Origin: Scytonema millei VB511283
GTDB lineage: Bacteria; Cyanobacteriota; Cyanobacteriia; Cyanobacteriales; Chroococcidiopsidaceae
Assembly (NCBI RefSeq): GCF_000817735.3
Contig: NZ_JTJC03000005.1
Span: 341,252-405,251, forward strand
Length of the DNA: 64,000 bases
Direction of reading: 5' to 3'
The notes below the pieces were generated by a model, which did no database searches, had not been told where the DNA came from, and saw nothing but the letters and a program-made list of their open reading frames with translations. Both the position numbers and the translations under genes were made by a program. Of the stretch, positions 1-7,897 are shown piece after piece. Each line of letters begins with the position of its first letter. Positions within the stretch are counted from its first letter, which is position 1.

Positions 1-465
1 GCGCATGGCTTTGATAACTTGGTGGCGTAGTTGCAGATTGCGATTCATGCGATCGCGACGCAAATCTAAATATCGATACTTGAGGCGCAATTCTTCCCGT
101 ACCGACTCGGTTTCAGCCGTACTGACTTGAAAGGGTAGCTGTTTGCTGACAGCATTGAGCAACTCAATTTTATCGGCATAGATTTCGACTTCCCCTGTCG
201 GTAGCTTGGGGTTGAGAGATTCTGGAGGACGCTGGGTAACTCTACCCGTAATGCAGACTACGTACTCGTTCCGCAGTGCTTCCGCTTGATGGTATGAATC
301 GGGAGTGCGTTGAGGATCGCTGACAATTTGGACGAGTCCCGTGCGATCGCGCAAATCCAAGAAAATCACTCCTCCGTGATCGCGGCGACGGTCTACCCAA
401 CCATACAGGGTAACTGTTGCTCCAATATCTTCTGTGCGGAGGTCGCCGCAATAGTGGGTTCGCAT
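1..465 (-). CDS. aspS: Aspartyl-tRNA synthetase, N-terminal part (runs off the left edge)
   Basis: Class II aminoacyl-tRNA synthetase that charges tRNA-Asp. Only the first 155 codons lie in the window; the gene continues beyond base 1. It starts [10 protein letters not shown], then shows the OB-fold anticodon-binding domain (about residues 15-105, with [20 protein letters not shown]), followed by the linker into the catalytic core ([15 protein letters not shown]). This matches the bacterial AspRS N-terminus. The ATG at 465-463 is the only plausible start. The catalytic class II motifs are outside the window, so integrity of the whole gene cannot be judged. It is read leftward, like the PsbP-like gene 110 bases upstream of it. 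Confidence 0.95.
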   Translation of the reverse strand, partial: MRTHYCGDLRTEDIGATVTLYGWVDRRRDHGGVIFLDLRDRTGLVQIVSDPQRTPDSYHQAEALRNEYVVCITGRVTQRPPESLNPKLPTGEVEIYADKIELLNAVSKQLPFQVSTAETESVREELRLKYRYLDLRRDRMNRNLQLRHQVIKAMR

Positions 466-574
466 AACTATCGATTCAAACTCAGGTTAGTAATGACAAT
501 GCTAGGAATTGACAAAGCTTTCCTATTATCTAGCATTCCGATCGGTCATTGTTGTTTGTTTTTTACGGGCGCTG

Positions 575-1120
575 TTAATACACTGTAAAAGACTTAACCA
601 TTTGCTGTAGCTTTGGTGCGGCTTTTTGCCAACGCTGTTCCGTGGTGGAGGCGTTGAAAGTAAAGAGTTTGCCACGACTAACGGCAACACTAGCAAGATT
701 GTGCCGTTGTTGCCGATCGGGTAACTTTACAGCATATTCTAGTATGTAGTAAGTTTTCCCGTTATAGTCTTGCTGCCCAGCATTGATTAATTCTGCTTCT
801 CGTCCTGAATCAGGGGGTGCGATCGCACTTTTGCCCAGTTTATAACCCACATCGCCAGGAGTTCCCAAATCGGCTAGGGTTTTGCCATCTGCGATGGAAC
901 CGATAACGACAGAAACATTCTCTGTGGTTTCAATCAAATCGTGCAATACGATATCGGGACCGTCTGTTACTTTAACTGGTAGCCAGCCGTTAGGGTACAA
1001 GAACTCATATCCATCAACGCTATCGACAAAGCTTTTGAGTCCAGCAGTTGAGAGTACGCAACCCGATAGACTCAGCGCCATCAGTACTACGAGTAAAATC
1101 GATGCAATTCGTTTCAACAT
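575..1120 (-). CDS. PsbP-like photosystem II lipoprotein (CyanoP)
   Basis: Small thylakoid-lumen lipoprotein of the PsbP family, associated in cyanobacteria with photosystem II assembly or stability. The 181-residue protein begins with a lipoprotein signal whose lipobox LSGC puts the modified cysteine at residue 21. The mature part carries the PsbP hallmarks: an early YEFLYPNGW segment, a mid VSVVIGS strand and a C-terminal YYILEYAV / KLFTFNASTTEQRW region. I chose the ATG at 1120 over a TTG-type start 27 bases upstream, because the upstream codons fall in tandem repeat DNA and would spoil the signal peptide. Family assignment is firm. Whether it is the main CyanoP or a paralogue cannot be told from one locus. 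Confidence 0.9.
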   Translation of the reverse strand: MLKRIASILLVVLMALSLSGCVLSTAGLKSFVDSVDGYEFLYPNGWLPVKVTDGPDIVLHDLIETTENVSVVIGSIADGKTLADLGTPGDVGYKLGKSAIAPPDSGREAELINAGQQDYNGKTYYILEYAVKLPDRQQRHNLASVAVSRGKLFTFNASTTEQRWQKAAPKLQQMVKSFTVY

Positions 1121-1130
1121 TTTTAGTAGT

Positions 1131-1193
1131 GAGTGGTCATTAGTCATTGGTCATTAGTCATTGGTCATTAGTCATTGGTCATTAGTCATTGGT
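1131..1193. repeat. Heptamer-type tandem repeat (unit TCATTAGTCATTGG)
   Basis: About four copies of a 14-base unit, itself two related heptamers (TCATTAG and TCATTGG), lie directly upstream of the PsbP-like start. They run into a CTCCCTG repeat and a CTGATAA motif. The rest of the stretch up to the promoter at 1464 shows no convincing gene. Confidence 0.9.
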
Positions 1194-1463
1194 CGCTGCT
1201 CCCTGCTCCCTGCTCTCTGATAACTGATTTGTATTGTCCCACCCCAGTAACCTTCACGACTCCAGAAAGATAGCAAACAATTATGTTAGGAAATTTAGAC
1301 ATTTAATAAAATTAGTAACATTTAATACAGTTGCCCGATCCGGCGGTTGATAATGTCGCTATTAGCAGGTTGTATACAGCATTCAAATACTACAGAGAAG
1401 TAAACTCAAAAGTAAACAGAGTTTGCTTTTAGCTGAGTAAGGAATGCCGTTCAAAGACAAGTT

Positions 1464-1469
1464 TATAAT
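1464..1469 (+). promoter_or_regulatory. Candidate -10 box (TATAAT) for the guanidine locus
   Basis: A perfect TATAAT hexamer lies 10 bases upstream of the conserved start of the riboswitch aptamer, which is where a short 5' leader would be expected to begin. No good -35 box and no GTA-N8-TAC NtcA site is visible at the expected spacing, so the activator, if any, is unknown. Confidence 0.5.
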
Positions 1470-1478
1470 ACCAAGCTT

Positions 1479-1665
1479 CTAGGGTTCCGGTTTGTAGCGT
1501 CTCAGCTGACGCTGTTAGCTCGCGTAGCAAATGCAGGTCCAAGAGAAGCGAGCTAGCAGTGCTAAGAATTTTCTGAGTTTTTAGTCGAGTAGCTAGTGAC
1601 ACGGAAGGAGAAAAGCCTGGGAGGAATATCAGTTGACATGACTGATGTTGTCTCCTGGGCTTTTT
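1479..1665 (+). promoter_or_regulatory. Guanidine-I riboswitch (ykkC class)
   Basis: RNA element that senses guanidinium and controls transcription of the genes downstream. Three conserved blocks of the ykkC/guanidine-I aptamer are visible in the right order: CTAGGGTTCCGG at 1479-1490, GGTCCAAGAG at 1536-1545, and ACACGGAAGGAGAAAAGCC at about 1599-1617, followed by TGGGAG. The last block is also the 5' arm of a terminator hairpin, so ligand binding would be expected to favour antitermination, an 'on' switch. The element lies 50 bases before the start of the guanidine hydrolase gene, the expected kind of target. Identification is by motif recognition only; a covariance-model search was not possible. 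Confidence 0.88.
1614..1665 (+). terminator. Riboswitch expression-platform terminator
   Basis: AGCCTGGGAG at 1614-1623 pairs with CTCCTGGGCT at 1652-1661 (10 bp, two G-U wobbles), followed by a run of five T residues at 1661-1665. The loop contains a second nested stem, ATCAGT with ACTGAT. The 5' arm overlaps the conserved 3' end of the aptamer, so the terminator and the ligand-bound fold should exclude each other. Confidence 0.85.
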
Positions 1666-1715
1666 GCATAAATAGCAACTTAATCTAGTTTGAACAATTG
1701 AGCGAGGGCGATCGC

Positions 1716-2918
1716 ATGACTCATAATTCTGAAAATCCTTTGTTTCAGAGTCCAGACAATAACACTCATCAACCACCTACTGAAGCCCAACGCGCTTTAG
1801 AATTAGAAACACGACTGCCGATGACAGGTTGGCAGCAAGAGGTATCGAAAGGACTGGAATACGGATTAGAAGCAGCGCAGAGTATTCGCGATCGCACGAT
1901 TCCTACCTTTTCTCGTGGCGAGTTACCCCACTACGCCGGAATTAATACTTTCCTCAAAGCCCCATACTTAGAAGATGTGCGTCAGGTAGGAAATTACGAC
2001 GTGGCGATCGTTGGCGTTCCCCATGACTCCGGTACGACCTATCGACCTGGAACCAGATTCGGACCTCAGGGTATCCGTCGCATTTCTGCTTTGTACACGC
2101 CTTATAACTTCGAGTTAGGTATCGATTTACGCGAACAAATTACGATTTGCGATGTTGGAGATATCTTCACCATTCCCGCCAACAACGAAAAATCCTTCGA
2201 TCAAATTTCTAAAGGCATTGCCCACATTTTCAGTTCTGGGGCATTTCCAATTATTCTGGGTGGCGATCACTCAATCGGTTTCCCCACGGTACGGGGTGTA
2301 TGTCGCCATTTAGGAGATAAAAAAGTTGGTATCATTCACTTCGATCGCCACGTAGACACCCAAGAAACCGATTTGGACGAACGGATGCATACCTGCCCCT
2401 GGTTTCACGCCACTAATATGAAAAATGCGCCAGCGAAGAATTTAGTCCAACTGGGAATTGGTGGTTGGCAAGTCCCAAGAAACGGGGTAAAAGTCTGTCG
2501 CGACCGCGCTACCAATATTCTCACAGTTACAGATATCGTCGAAATGGGCTTAGACGCAGCCGCAGAATTTGCCATCCAAAGAGCAACAGACGGTACAGAC
2601 TGCGTTTACATCAGTTTCGATATCGACTGCATCGATGCAGGATTTGTCCCTGGTACTGGCTGGCCCGAACCAGGCGGTTTGTTACCCCGCGAAGCCCTGT
2701 CACTACTGGGTAAAATCGTGCAAAAAGTCCCCGTTTGCGGTTTAGAAGTTGTAGAAGTATCGCCCCCCTACGACATCAGCGATATCACCTCTCTAATGGC
2801 AACTCGCGTAATTTGCGATACAATGGCGCACCTTGTCCTATCGGGACAACTACCCCGCAAAGAGAAACCAGCTTACATTCATCCCGAATCCCAACCCGAA
2901 CTCGTCGCTTGGACTTAG
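1716..2918 (+). CDS. gdmH: Ni-dependent guanidine hydrolase (ureohydrolase family, usually annotated agmatinase)
   Basis: Predicted to hydrolyse guanidine to urea and ammonia in the cytoplasm. The 400-residue protein has the arginase/agmatinase fold with all metal ligands: GGDHS (His185), FDRHVD (Asp210, His212, Asp214) and FDIDCID (Asp302, Asp304). Three things separate it from agmatinases: an N-terminal extension of about 70 residues, the guanidine riboswitch in front, and HypA/HypB nickel chaperone genes directly behind. This is the arrangement known for Synechocystis Sll1077 (GdmH). The ATG at 1716 follows GAGGG and is preferred over a TTG 18 bases upstream. Substrate is inferred from context and family. 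Agmatinase activity is the alternative but is much less likely. Confidence 0.88.
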   Translation: MTHNSENPLFQSPDNNTHQPPTEAQRALELETRLPMTGWQQEVSKGLEYGLEAAQSIRDRTIPTFSRGELPHYAGINTFLKAPYLEDVRQVGNYDVAIVGVPHDSGTTYRPGTRFGPQGIRRISALYTPYNFELGIDLREQITICDVGDIFTIPANNEKSFDQISKGIAHIFSSGAFPIILGGDHSIGFPTVRGVCRHLGDKKVGIIHFDRHVDTQETDLDERMHTCPWFHATNMKNAPAKNLVQLGIGGWQVPRNGVKVCRDRATNILTVTDIVEMGLDAAAEFAIQRATDGTDCVYISFDIDCIDAGFVPGTGWPEPGGLLPREALSLLGKIVQKVPVCGLEVVEVSPPYDISDITSLMATRVICDTMAHLVLSGQLPRKEKPAYIHPESQPELVAWT

Positions 2919-2921
2919 TTT

Positions 2922-3040
2922 GTCAGTTATCAGTTATCAGTTATCAGTTGTCAGTTGTCAGGGTATGCGGTGTAGTGGATTGTTAACTGGTCACTGGTCA
3001 CTGGTCACTGGTCATTGCTCACTGGTCACTGATAACTACT
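2922..3040. repeat. Tandem heptamers (TCAGTTA, then ACTGGTC) between gdmH and hypA
   Basis: About four copies of TCAGTTA/TCAGTTG, and after a short unique piece about six copies of ACTGGTC-type heptamers, fill the gap between gdmH and hypA. They reach to within about 10 bases of the hypA start codon. No protein-coding signal is seen in the repeat itself. Confidence 0.9.
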
Positions 3041-3048
3041 CCCTCTCT

Positions 3049-3411
3049 ATGCACGAAACCGATATGACCAAAGCGCTGATTCTTACCGTGCGCGACTGGT
3101 GGGAAGCACAGCCAGAAAAACCGAAAATCTCGCGAATTCACCTGATTGTAGGTCAGTTTACCTGCGTAGAGCCTGCCAGTTTGGAATTTGCCTTTGAAGT
3201 TCAAACGCGCAATAGCTTTCTTGCAGAGGCAAAACTAGCAATTCAGGAAACACCCTTAATCGCCTTTTGCCATCGTTGCCAACAAGAATATCGTCCTGAA
3301 ATTGGACTGCAATATGCTTGTCCGCAGTGTAAATCTCCTATGGACGACATTCGCTCTGGACGAGAACTAAAAATCGATCGCATCGAATATTCAAATAAGG
3401 ATGAGGGGTAA
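3049..3411 (+). CDS. hypA: HypA-family nickel chaperone (GhaA-type accessory protein)
   Basis: Nickel insertion protein. The 120-residue sequence begins MHETD, giving the His2 nickel ligand of HypA, and carries the structural zinc site as two CxxC pairs (Cys74/Cys77 and Cys91/Cys94). HypA proteins normally serve NiFe hydrogenase or urease. No hydrogenase gene is in this window, and the position between the guanidine hydrolase and hypB points to nickel loading of that enzyme, the role shown for GhaA in Synechocystis. The ATG at 3049 is required to expose His2; longer reading frames running back through the repeat are rejected. No Shine-Dalgarno sequence is visible because repeat DNA abuts the start. 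Confidence 0.9.
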   Translation: MHETDMTKALILTVRDWWEAQPEKPKISRIHLIVGQFTCVEPASLEFAFEVQTRNSFLAEAKLAIQETPLIAFCHRCQQEYRPEIGLQYACPQCKSPMDDIRSGRELKIDRIEYSNKDEG

Positions 3412-3489
3412 TTGGTAAGTCAAAAGTTAAAAGTCAAAAGTCAAAACTAACTAGTCACGGATAACTACTCACTACTCACTTCTTGCTAT

Positions 3490-4191
3490 ATGCACCAAAC
3501 ATCTGATGCTGCCCTTGGGATTAATTTACTCCATGCCAATCAGGAAGGGGCTGATCGCAATCGCGCCCATTTTGATGAGTGGGGAATTACCTGTTTCAAT
3601 GTTATGAGTAGCCCTGGTGCTGGTAAAACAGTATTACTCGAAAAAACATTGGCAGCTTTAAAAGACGATCTCAAAATTGCTGTCATTGAAGGCGATATGA
3701 CTACTGAATTAGATGCCGATCGCCTGCGTCAATACAATGTACCTGTTATCGCAATTAATACTGGACGTGCTTGCCATTTAGATTCAAAAATGGTGGCAGG
3801 TGGCATTCATCAATTAGAACATCAATACAATCCCGCCGATCTCGATTTAGTCCTAGTAGAAAATGTTGGAAATTTAGTTTGTCCGGCTGAATTTGAAGTA
3901 GGCGAACACGCCAAAGTTGCTCTCCTAAGTGTTACGGAAGGAGAAGATAAACCGCTGAAATATCCAGTCATGTTTCGCGAAGCTGATTGCTTGCTCATTA
4001 CCAAAATCGATTTAGCAATCCATTTAGATATGAACATTGACACAATAGTGGCAAATGTACGTCAAATTAACCCAAACGTGAAGATTATTCCCGTATCGGC
4101 GAAGACGGGAGAGGGTTTAGCAGTATGGTTTGACTGGGTGCGATCGCAAATTGCTAAAAAAGAGCTAGAGGTCAGTAGAATCAGAGGTTAG
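3490..4191 (+). CDS. hypB: HypB-family nickel-delivery GTPase (GhaB-type)
   Basis: SIMIBI-class GTPase that drives nickel transfer. The 233-residue protein has the P-loop SSPGAGKT (40-47), a switch region [16 protein letters not shown], the G4 motif TKID (171-174), and the metal-site residues Cys95-His96 and Cys131 of HypB G-domains. It lacks the N-terminal CxxCGC motif and the histidine-rich stretch of storage-type HypB, so it is a plain delivery GTPase. It sits 78 bases after hypA, with a GTCAAAA-type repeat between. Context predicts that it services the guanidine hydrolase (GhaB role) rather than hydrogenase; a second hypAB set elsewhere in the genome would support this. Confidence 0.92.
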   Translation: MHQTSDAALGINLLHANQEGADRNRAHFDEWGITCFNVMSSPGAGKTVLLEKTLAALKDDLKIAVIEGDMTTELDADRLRQYNVPVIAINTGRACHLDSKMVAGGIHQLEHQYNPADLDLVLVENVGNLVCPAEFEVGEHAKVALLSVTEGEDKPLKYPVMFREADCLLITKIDLAIHLDMNIDTIVANVRQINPNVKIIPVSAKTGEGLAVWFDWVRSQIAKKELEVSRIRG

Positions 4192-4339
4192 AAAAGAGAA
4201 AACATTAGTTTCTAAATCTAAAAATAGAAATTTTGGCATATATTAAGTATGCCGAATAACCTACTGCAAATATCTAATTCTTTTGGAAAAATATGAAATA
4301 ATTAAAAGTTTCAAATTCTCTAAAAAGTGTAGCAAAAGT

Positions 4340-4366
4340 AACGGATAAAAAAGGGCTTACTCCGTT
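4340..4366 (+). promoter_or_regulatory. Inverted repeat in the hypB-transporter gap
   Basis: AACGGA (4340-4345) and TCCGTT (4361-4366) form a 6-bp stem with a 15-base loop in the 252-base AT-rich gap before the transporter genes. It could be a weak hairpin or a protein site. No T-run follows it, so it is not a standard terminator. Confidence 0.35.
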
Positions 4367-4443
4367 AGTCTAAAGCGTATTAGATTGTAAGATTTTTAGC
4401 TGAAAGATCGCGTCAGTGAATACACTTTTTAGTAGAAAAAGCA

Positions 4444-5484
4444 ATGAAACTGCGATCGATAATTCAATCAATTTTTCTGTTTGTCATTAGTCTAGCGATC
4501 GCAGCAGGTTGCACTAATCCCGCAGTTTATATTACAACTACCACTGATGTTGCTGCTTCTGGTAATGCTGCTCCTAACGCTGCTAGCTTGGGATTTAGTG
4601 CGTGGCCTGGTTGGCTTCCTTGGCAAGTTACCCAAGAGCAAAAACTCTTTGAAGCAAACCAAGCTTCAGTCAATTTGAAATGGTTTGACGGCTATTTAGA
4701 ATCGATTAATGCTCTAACAACCGAACAAATTAATGCTAACAGCCAGACTCTTAACGATACAATCAGTGCCGTGTCAGGTGGTGCAGATAAAGTCGTCATA
4801 CTAGTCAACGACAACTCTACAGGCAACGATAAAGTCATCGTTCGTGAAGGCATCAATACAATTGCCGATTTGAAAGGCAAAAAAGTTGCCGCAGAAGAAG
4901 GCGCTGTAGATCATTTCCTATTGTTATTAGGAATGAAAAAAGCAGGCATGAAGCCAGAAGACATCCAATTTGTCCCCTTAGAAACAGGACAAGCCGCAGC
5001 CGCTTTTGTTGGTGGACAAGTAGATGCAGTTGCCGTGTTTGCACCATTTACCACTCAAGCCTTAAAGCGTCCTGGTAGTAAAGAACTCTTTAGTTCCAAA
5101 GAATTTCCTGGAGCAATTCCCGACCATCTAGTCGTCAGCCGTCAGTTTCTAGCAGAAAGTCCCGAAAAAGTGCAAGCAATGGTCGATTCCTGGTTTGCCA
5201 CCCTTGATTACATGCAAAAAGAACCAGCCAAAGCAACAGAAATTATGGCAAAACGGGCAGGAGTTAGCGTTGCAGAGTACGAGGAATACGCCAAAGGAAC
5301 CAAGATATTCACCTTGGAAGAAAACCTCAAAGCCTTTCAACCAGGTAACAACATGACTTCGCTGATGTATGCAGCCGGAGAAATGACTAAATTTCTTGAA
5401 GAAGTCGGCTTAGCCAAACAAAAACCAGACCTAACTAAACTCTTCGACGATCGCTTTGTCAAAGCATACGCTGAGAAACAGTGA
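4444..5484 (+). CDS. ABC transporter substrate-binding lipoprotein, probable guanidine importer
   Basis: Periplasmic binding protein of the NMT1/TauA/SsuA type (346 residues). A lipoprotein signal ends at AIAAGC, giving a lipidated Cys23. The body has the usual class signatures: GFSAWPGWLPW near the start of the mature protein, an IADLKGKKVAAEEGAVDHFLL strand-helix pair, then DAVAVFAPF and the C-terminal helices. The family carries nitrate, taurine, sulfonates or pyrimidine precursors. Here it is the first gene of a three-gene importer directly behind a riboswitch-controlled guanidine hydrolase locus, which suggests guanidine as the ligand. Homologues sit next to gdmH in Synechocystis. The ligand is inferred from context only. 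Confidence 0.85.
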   Translation: MKLRSIIQSIFLFVISLAIAAGCTNPAVYITTTTDVAASGNAAPNAASLGFSAWPGWLPWQVTQEQKLFEANQASVNLKWFDGYLESINALTTEQINANSQTLNDTISAVSGGADKVVILVNDNSTGNDKVIVREGINTIADLKGKKVAAEEGAVDHFLLLLGMKKAGMKPEDIQFVPLETGQAAAAFVGGQVDAVAVFAPFTTQALKRPGSKELFSSKEFPGAIPDHLVVSRQFLAESPEKVQAMVDSWFATLDYMQKEPAKATEIMAKRAGVSVAEYEEYAKGTKIFTLEENLKAFQPGNNMTSLMYAAGEMTKFLEEVGLAKQKPDLTKLFDDRFVKAYAEKQ

Positions 5485-5570
5485 ACAGTTATCAGTTATC
5501 AGTGACTAGAGATCGGTTAATTCTGACTTACGACTTACGACTTACGACTTCTTCCCCTAGTCCCTCAATT

Positions 5571-6410
5571 ATGAATACAGGCTCGATTCGTCCCCCATCT
5601 AATCCAAAAACGCTTAGCCAGACGGTTTTTTGGCGGTTGGCTGAAGATATTCCCAGACCATTAAATGCCTTACTAGTAGCAACTTCTATCGGCTTGCCCT
5701 TGCTGATTTGGTGGCTAGTGACAACATTTGGTAGCGTAGATCCCAAGTTTCTGCCCTCGCCTGCTAGGGTACTCGAAGCATTTGGGCGATTGTGGAGGAC
5801 TCGCGAACTGCTGAAGGATACTGTAGCGAGCCTCTGGCGAGTGGGTGTAGGGTTTTTGTTAGCAGTCGTGTTGTCGATTCCAGTTGGGGTGTTGATGGGC
5901 AGTTTTGCCAGTATTCGCGCTTTATTAGAACCATTATTTGGTTTGATGCGCTATATGCCTGCGCCTGCTTTTATTCCATTACTCATTCTCTATTTAGGAA
6001 TTGGAGAAGAGCCGAAAATCACTTTGATTTTCATCGGCGTGTTTTTCTTCAATTCTTTAATGGTGATGGATACGGTCAAGTTTGTACCAAAAGACTTGAT
6101 CGAAGCCACCTATACTTTGGGTGGCGATCGCTGGCAGACATTGACTCAAGTTATTTTTCCCCACGTTTTGCCAGGAATCATTGATGCTTGTCGAATTAAC
6201 CTAGCAGCCGCATGGCAATTAGTCATTGTCTCAGAACTAATTGCTGCAACCGAAGGTTTAGGACGCAGAATCAGCGTCGCCGGTCGATTTCTCAAAACCG
6301 ATGAAATCTTTGTTGGCTTAATCGTTATTGGAATCATCGGACTCACTTTTGACCTCTTGTTCCAATGGCTCTTACGTGTTTCTTGTAAGTGGGCAAGTCA
6401 GAAGAGATAA
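5571..6410 (+). CDS. ABC transporter permease (TauC/SsuC type), probable guanidine importer
   Basis: Inner-membrane permease of 279 residues with about six hydrophobic segments and the BPD_transp_1 EAA-type coupling region EATYTLGGDRWQTLTQVIFPHVLPG, which contacts the ATPase. It follows the substrate-binding gene by 86 bases of repeat-derived DNA and precedes the ATPase gene, forming a normal binding protein-permease-ATPase set. The start at 5571 (MNTGSIRPPSN) is chosen because the longer frame from 5481 would translate GTTATCAG- and ACGACTT-type repeat sequence. The homodimeric architecture implied by a single permease gene is typical of this class. Substrate is inferred, as for the neighbouring binding protein. 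Confidence 0.9.
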   Translation: MNTGSIRPPSNPKTLSQTVFWRLAEDIPRPLNALLVATSIGLPLLIWWLVTTFGSVDPKFLPSPARVLEAFGRLWRTRELLKDTVASLWRVGVGFLLAVVLSIPVGVLMGSFASIRALLEPLFGLMRYMPAPAFIPLLILYLGIGEEPKITLIFIGVFFFNSLMVMDTVKFVPKDLIEATYTLGGDRWQTLTQVIFPHVLPGIIDACRINLAAAWQLVIVSELIAATEGLGRRISVAGRFLKTDEIFVGLIVIGIIGLTFDLLFQWLLRVSCKWASQKR

Positions 6411-6514
6411 ATCAGTTATCAGTTATCAGTTATCAGTCAACCGTCAACTGTCAACTGTCTTCACGCAGTGTAGCGCCACGTTTACCGTCAACCAACTACC
6501 AATTACCAACTACC

Positions 6515-7291
6515 ATGTATCTACAAATCACCAAACTCCATAAAAATTTCGAGACAAAATCGGGAACGTTAGTTGTCCTCAAAGACATTAATATGTCGAT
6601 CGAGCGGGGTGAATTTATCTGTGCTGTGGGTGCATCGGGTTCGGGTAAGTCTACTCTACTGCGCCAGATTGCCGGACTCGATTTACCAACAGCGGGAGAA
6701 GTGAAAATCGATGGCGTGCGCGTTCAAGGACCAGGACCAGATCGGGGCATGGTGTTTCAGCACTACACGCTTTATCCTTGGATGAACGTACAGGAAAATG
6801 CTGAATTTGGACTCAAACTTCAGGGATTTTCCAAGCGGGAACGACGGGAAAAAGCTAGTTACTATTTGAGCGTAGTTGGACTGACTAAGTTTGCTAAATC
6901 CTTGCCCAAGGAGTTATCTGGTGGAATGAAACAACGGGTAGCGATCGCCCGCGCTCTCGCCTCAGAGCCTAAAGTATTATTGATGGACGAACCTTTTGGT
7001 GCTTTGGATATTCACACTAAAGAGTCTATGCATGAATTCATGCTGGATCTGTGGCAGCGTACCAACATCACCATTTTCACGATCACCCACGATGTGGAAG
7101 AAGCTGTATTTCTCTCAAATCGGATCTACGCTCTCGGCGCTCGTCCTGGTACGGTCAGAAAAGAAATTTCAATTAAACTCCCCGAACGCACCCACACCGT
7201 CAAGCGTCATTCTATATTCCACGACTACTGCGACGAATTGATGGATCTGCTCCGGGGACACTCACAGGAAGCTCTGGCAGTGTCTTCTTAG
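6515..7291 (+). CDS. ABC transporter ATP-binding protein (TauB/SsuB type), probable guanidine importer
   Basis: Cytoplasmic ATPase of 258 residues that powers the importer. Visible motifs are Walker A GASGSGKST (39-47), the Q-loop VFQHYTLYPW, the signature LSGGMKQRVAIARAL, Walker B LLMDEPFGALD and the switch histidine TITHD. The start at 6515 (MYLQITKLHKNFE) is at the expected distance from Walker A; the longer frame begins inside the permease gene and reads repeats. The leader CCAACTACCAATTACCAACTACC directly before the ATG (6492-6514) is repeat-derived and has no Shine-Dalgarno. The gene ends by overlapping the convergent VOC gene by 4 bases, which probably marks the end of the guanidine locus. 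Confidence 0.93.
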   Translation: MYLQITKLHKNFETKSGTLVVLKDINMSIERGEFICAVGASGSGKSTLLRQIAGLDLPTAGEVKIDGVRVQGPGPDRGMVFQHYTLYPWMNVQENAEFGLKLQGFSKRERREKASYYLSVVGLTKFAKSLPKELSGGMKQRVAIARALASEPKVLLMDEPFGALDIHTKESMHEFMLDLWQRTNITIFTITHDVEEAVFLSNRIYALGARPGTVRKEISIKLPERTHTVKRHSIFHDYCDELMDLLRGHSQEALAVSS

Positions 7292-7632
7292 GCGGGTTGA
7301 AGTAAACTGAGCAAATGTCCGTCAGGAGTCCGCATAGCAGCAACTTTGCCAAAAGAAGGTTCTCGGACGCGCCCTTCGAGTTTAGCCCCCATATTTTCTA
7401 GATTGGCGATCGCCCCATAAACATCGTCTACATGGAAGCTCAAAATCGGAGAATTCCCCGTTTGCGCTTGACTCTCCGCAGCATGGAGCGCGATCGTCGT
7501 GCCATCAGCATCCAATTCTGCCCAACCAGGACTTGCCATTTTTACTTTTAGTCCCAGTCCTTCTTGATAAAACTTCACCGTTGCTAAAACGTCTGTCACC
7601 ATCAGCATGACGTGCTTAAACTGTGCTGTCAT
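7288..7632 (-). CDS. VOC (glyoxalase/bleomycin-resistance) superfamily protein
   Basis: A 114-residue single-module vicinal-oxygen-chelate protein. It begins with FKHVMLMVTDVLATVKFYQEGLG, the standard first beta-alpha unit, and ends with the second unit SFHVDDVYGAIANLEN...GKVAAMRTPDGHLLSLLQ. Such proteins bind a divalent metal and act on small electrophiles, or confer resistance by sequestration; the substrate cannot be predicted. The gene is convergent with the ABC ATPase gene, overlapping it by 4 bases, and stands alone on its strand. It could be a glyoxalase I-like enzyme, but the short length and loose metal-ligand pattern argue for an uncharacterised VOC protein. Confidence 0.85.
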   Translation of the reverse strand: MTAQFKHVMLMVTDVLATVKFYQEGLGLKVKMASPGWAELDADGTTIALHAAESQAQTGNSPILSFHVDDVYGAIANLENMGAKLEGRVREPSFGKVAAMRTPDGHLLSLLQPA

Positions 7633-7897
7633 GAAATCTCCTCGACAAAGTTAGTTCCTTATCGATCTTGCACTATATTCAAGGATTGGTAGTTGGTAAT
7701 TGGTAGTTGGTAATTGTTAGTTGCTCCCTCAGCTCCCTACTCCCTATTCCCGACTCCCCGATCGCCAATAATAAAGATTTACTTTTCCTCCGCTAGACTC
7801 GATCTATTTTTGCAACTCTACCCGATAAAATACTGTAATGACTTGCAGTAGATAGGAATCTTTAGCAACAAACTACTTGTAATTGCAGAGACAATAC

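Noticed and set aside
1716..2918. Annotation as agmatinase (speB)
   Set aside because: The riboswitch, the nickel chaperone genes and the N-terminal extension fit guanidine hydrolase better. The catalytic residues are shared by the whole ureohydrolase family and do not decide the substrate.
2922..3040. Tandem repeats as a CRISPR array
   Set aside because: Repeat units are 7 bases and contiguous with no spacers, and no cas genes are present.
2833..3048. N-terminal extension of hypA overlapping gdmH
   Set aside because: Out-of-frame reading of the gdmH 3' end and of heptamers; HypA needs the free MHE start to bind nickel.
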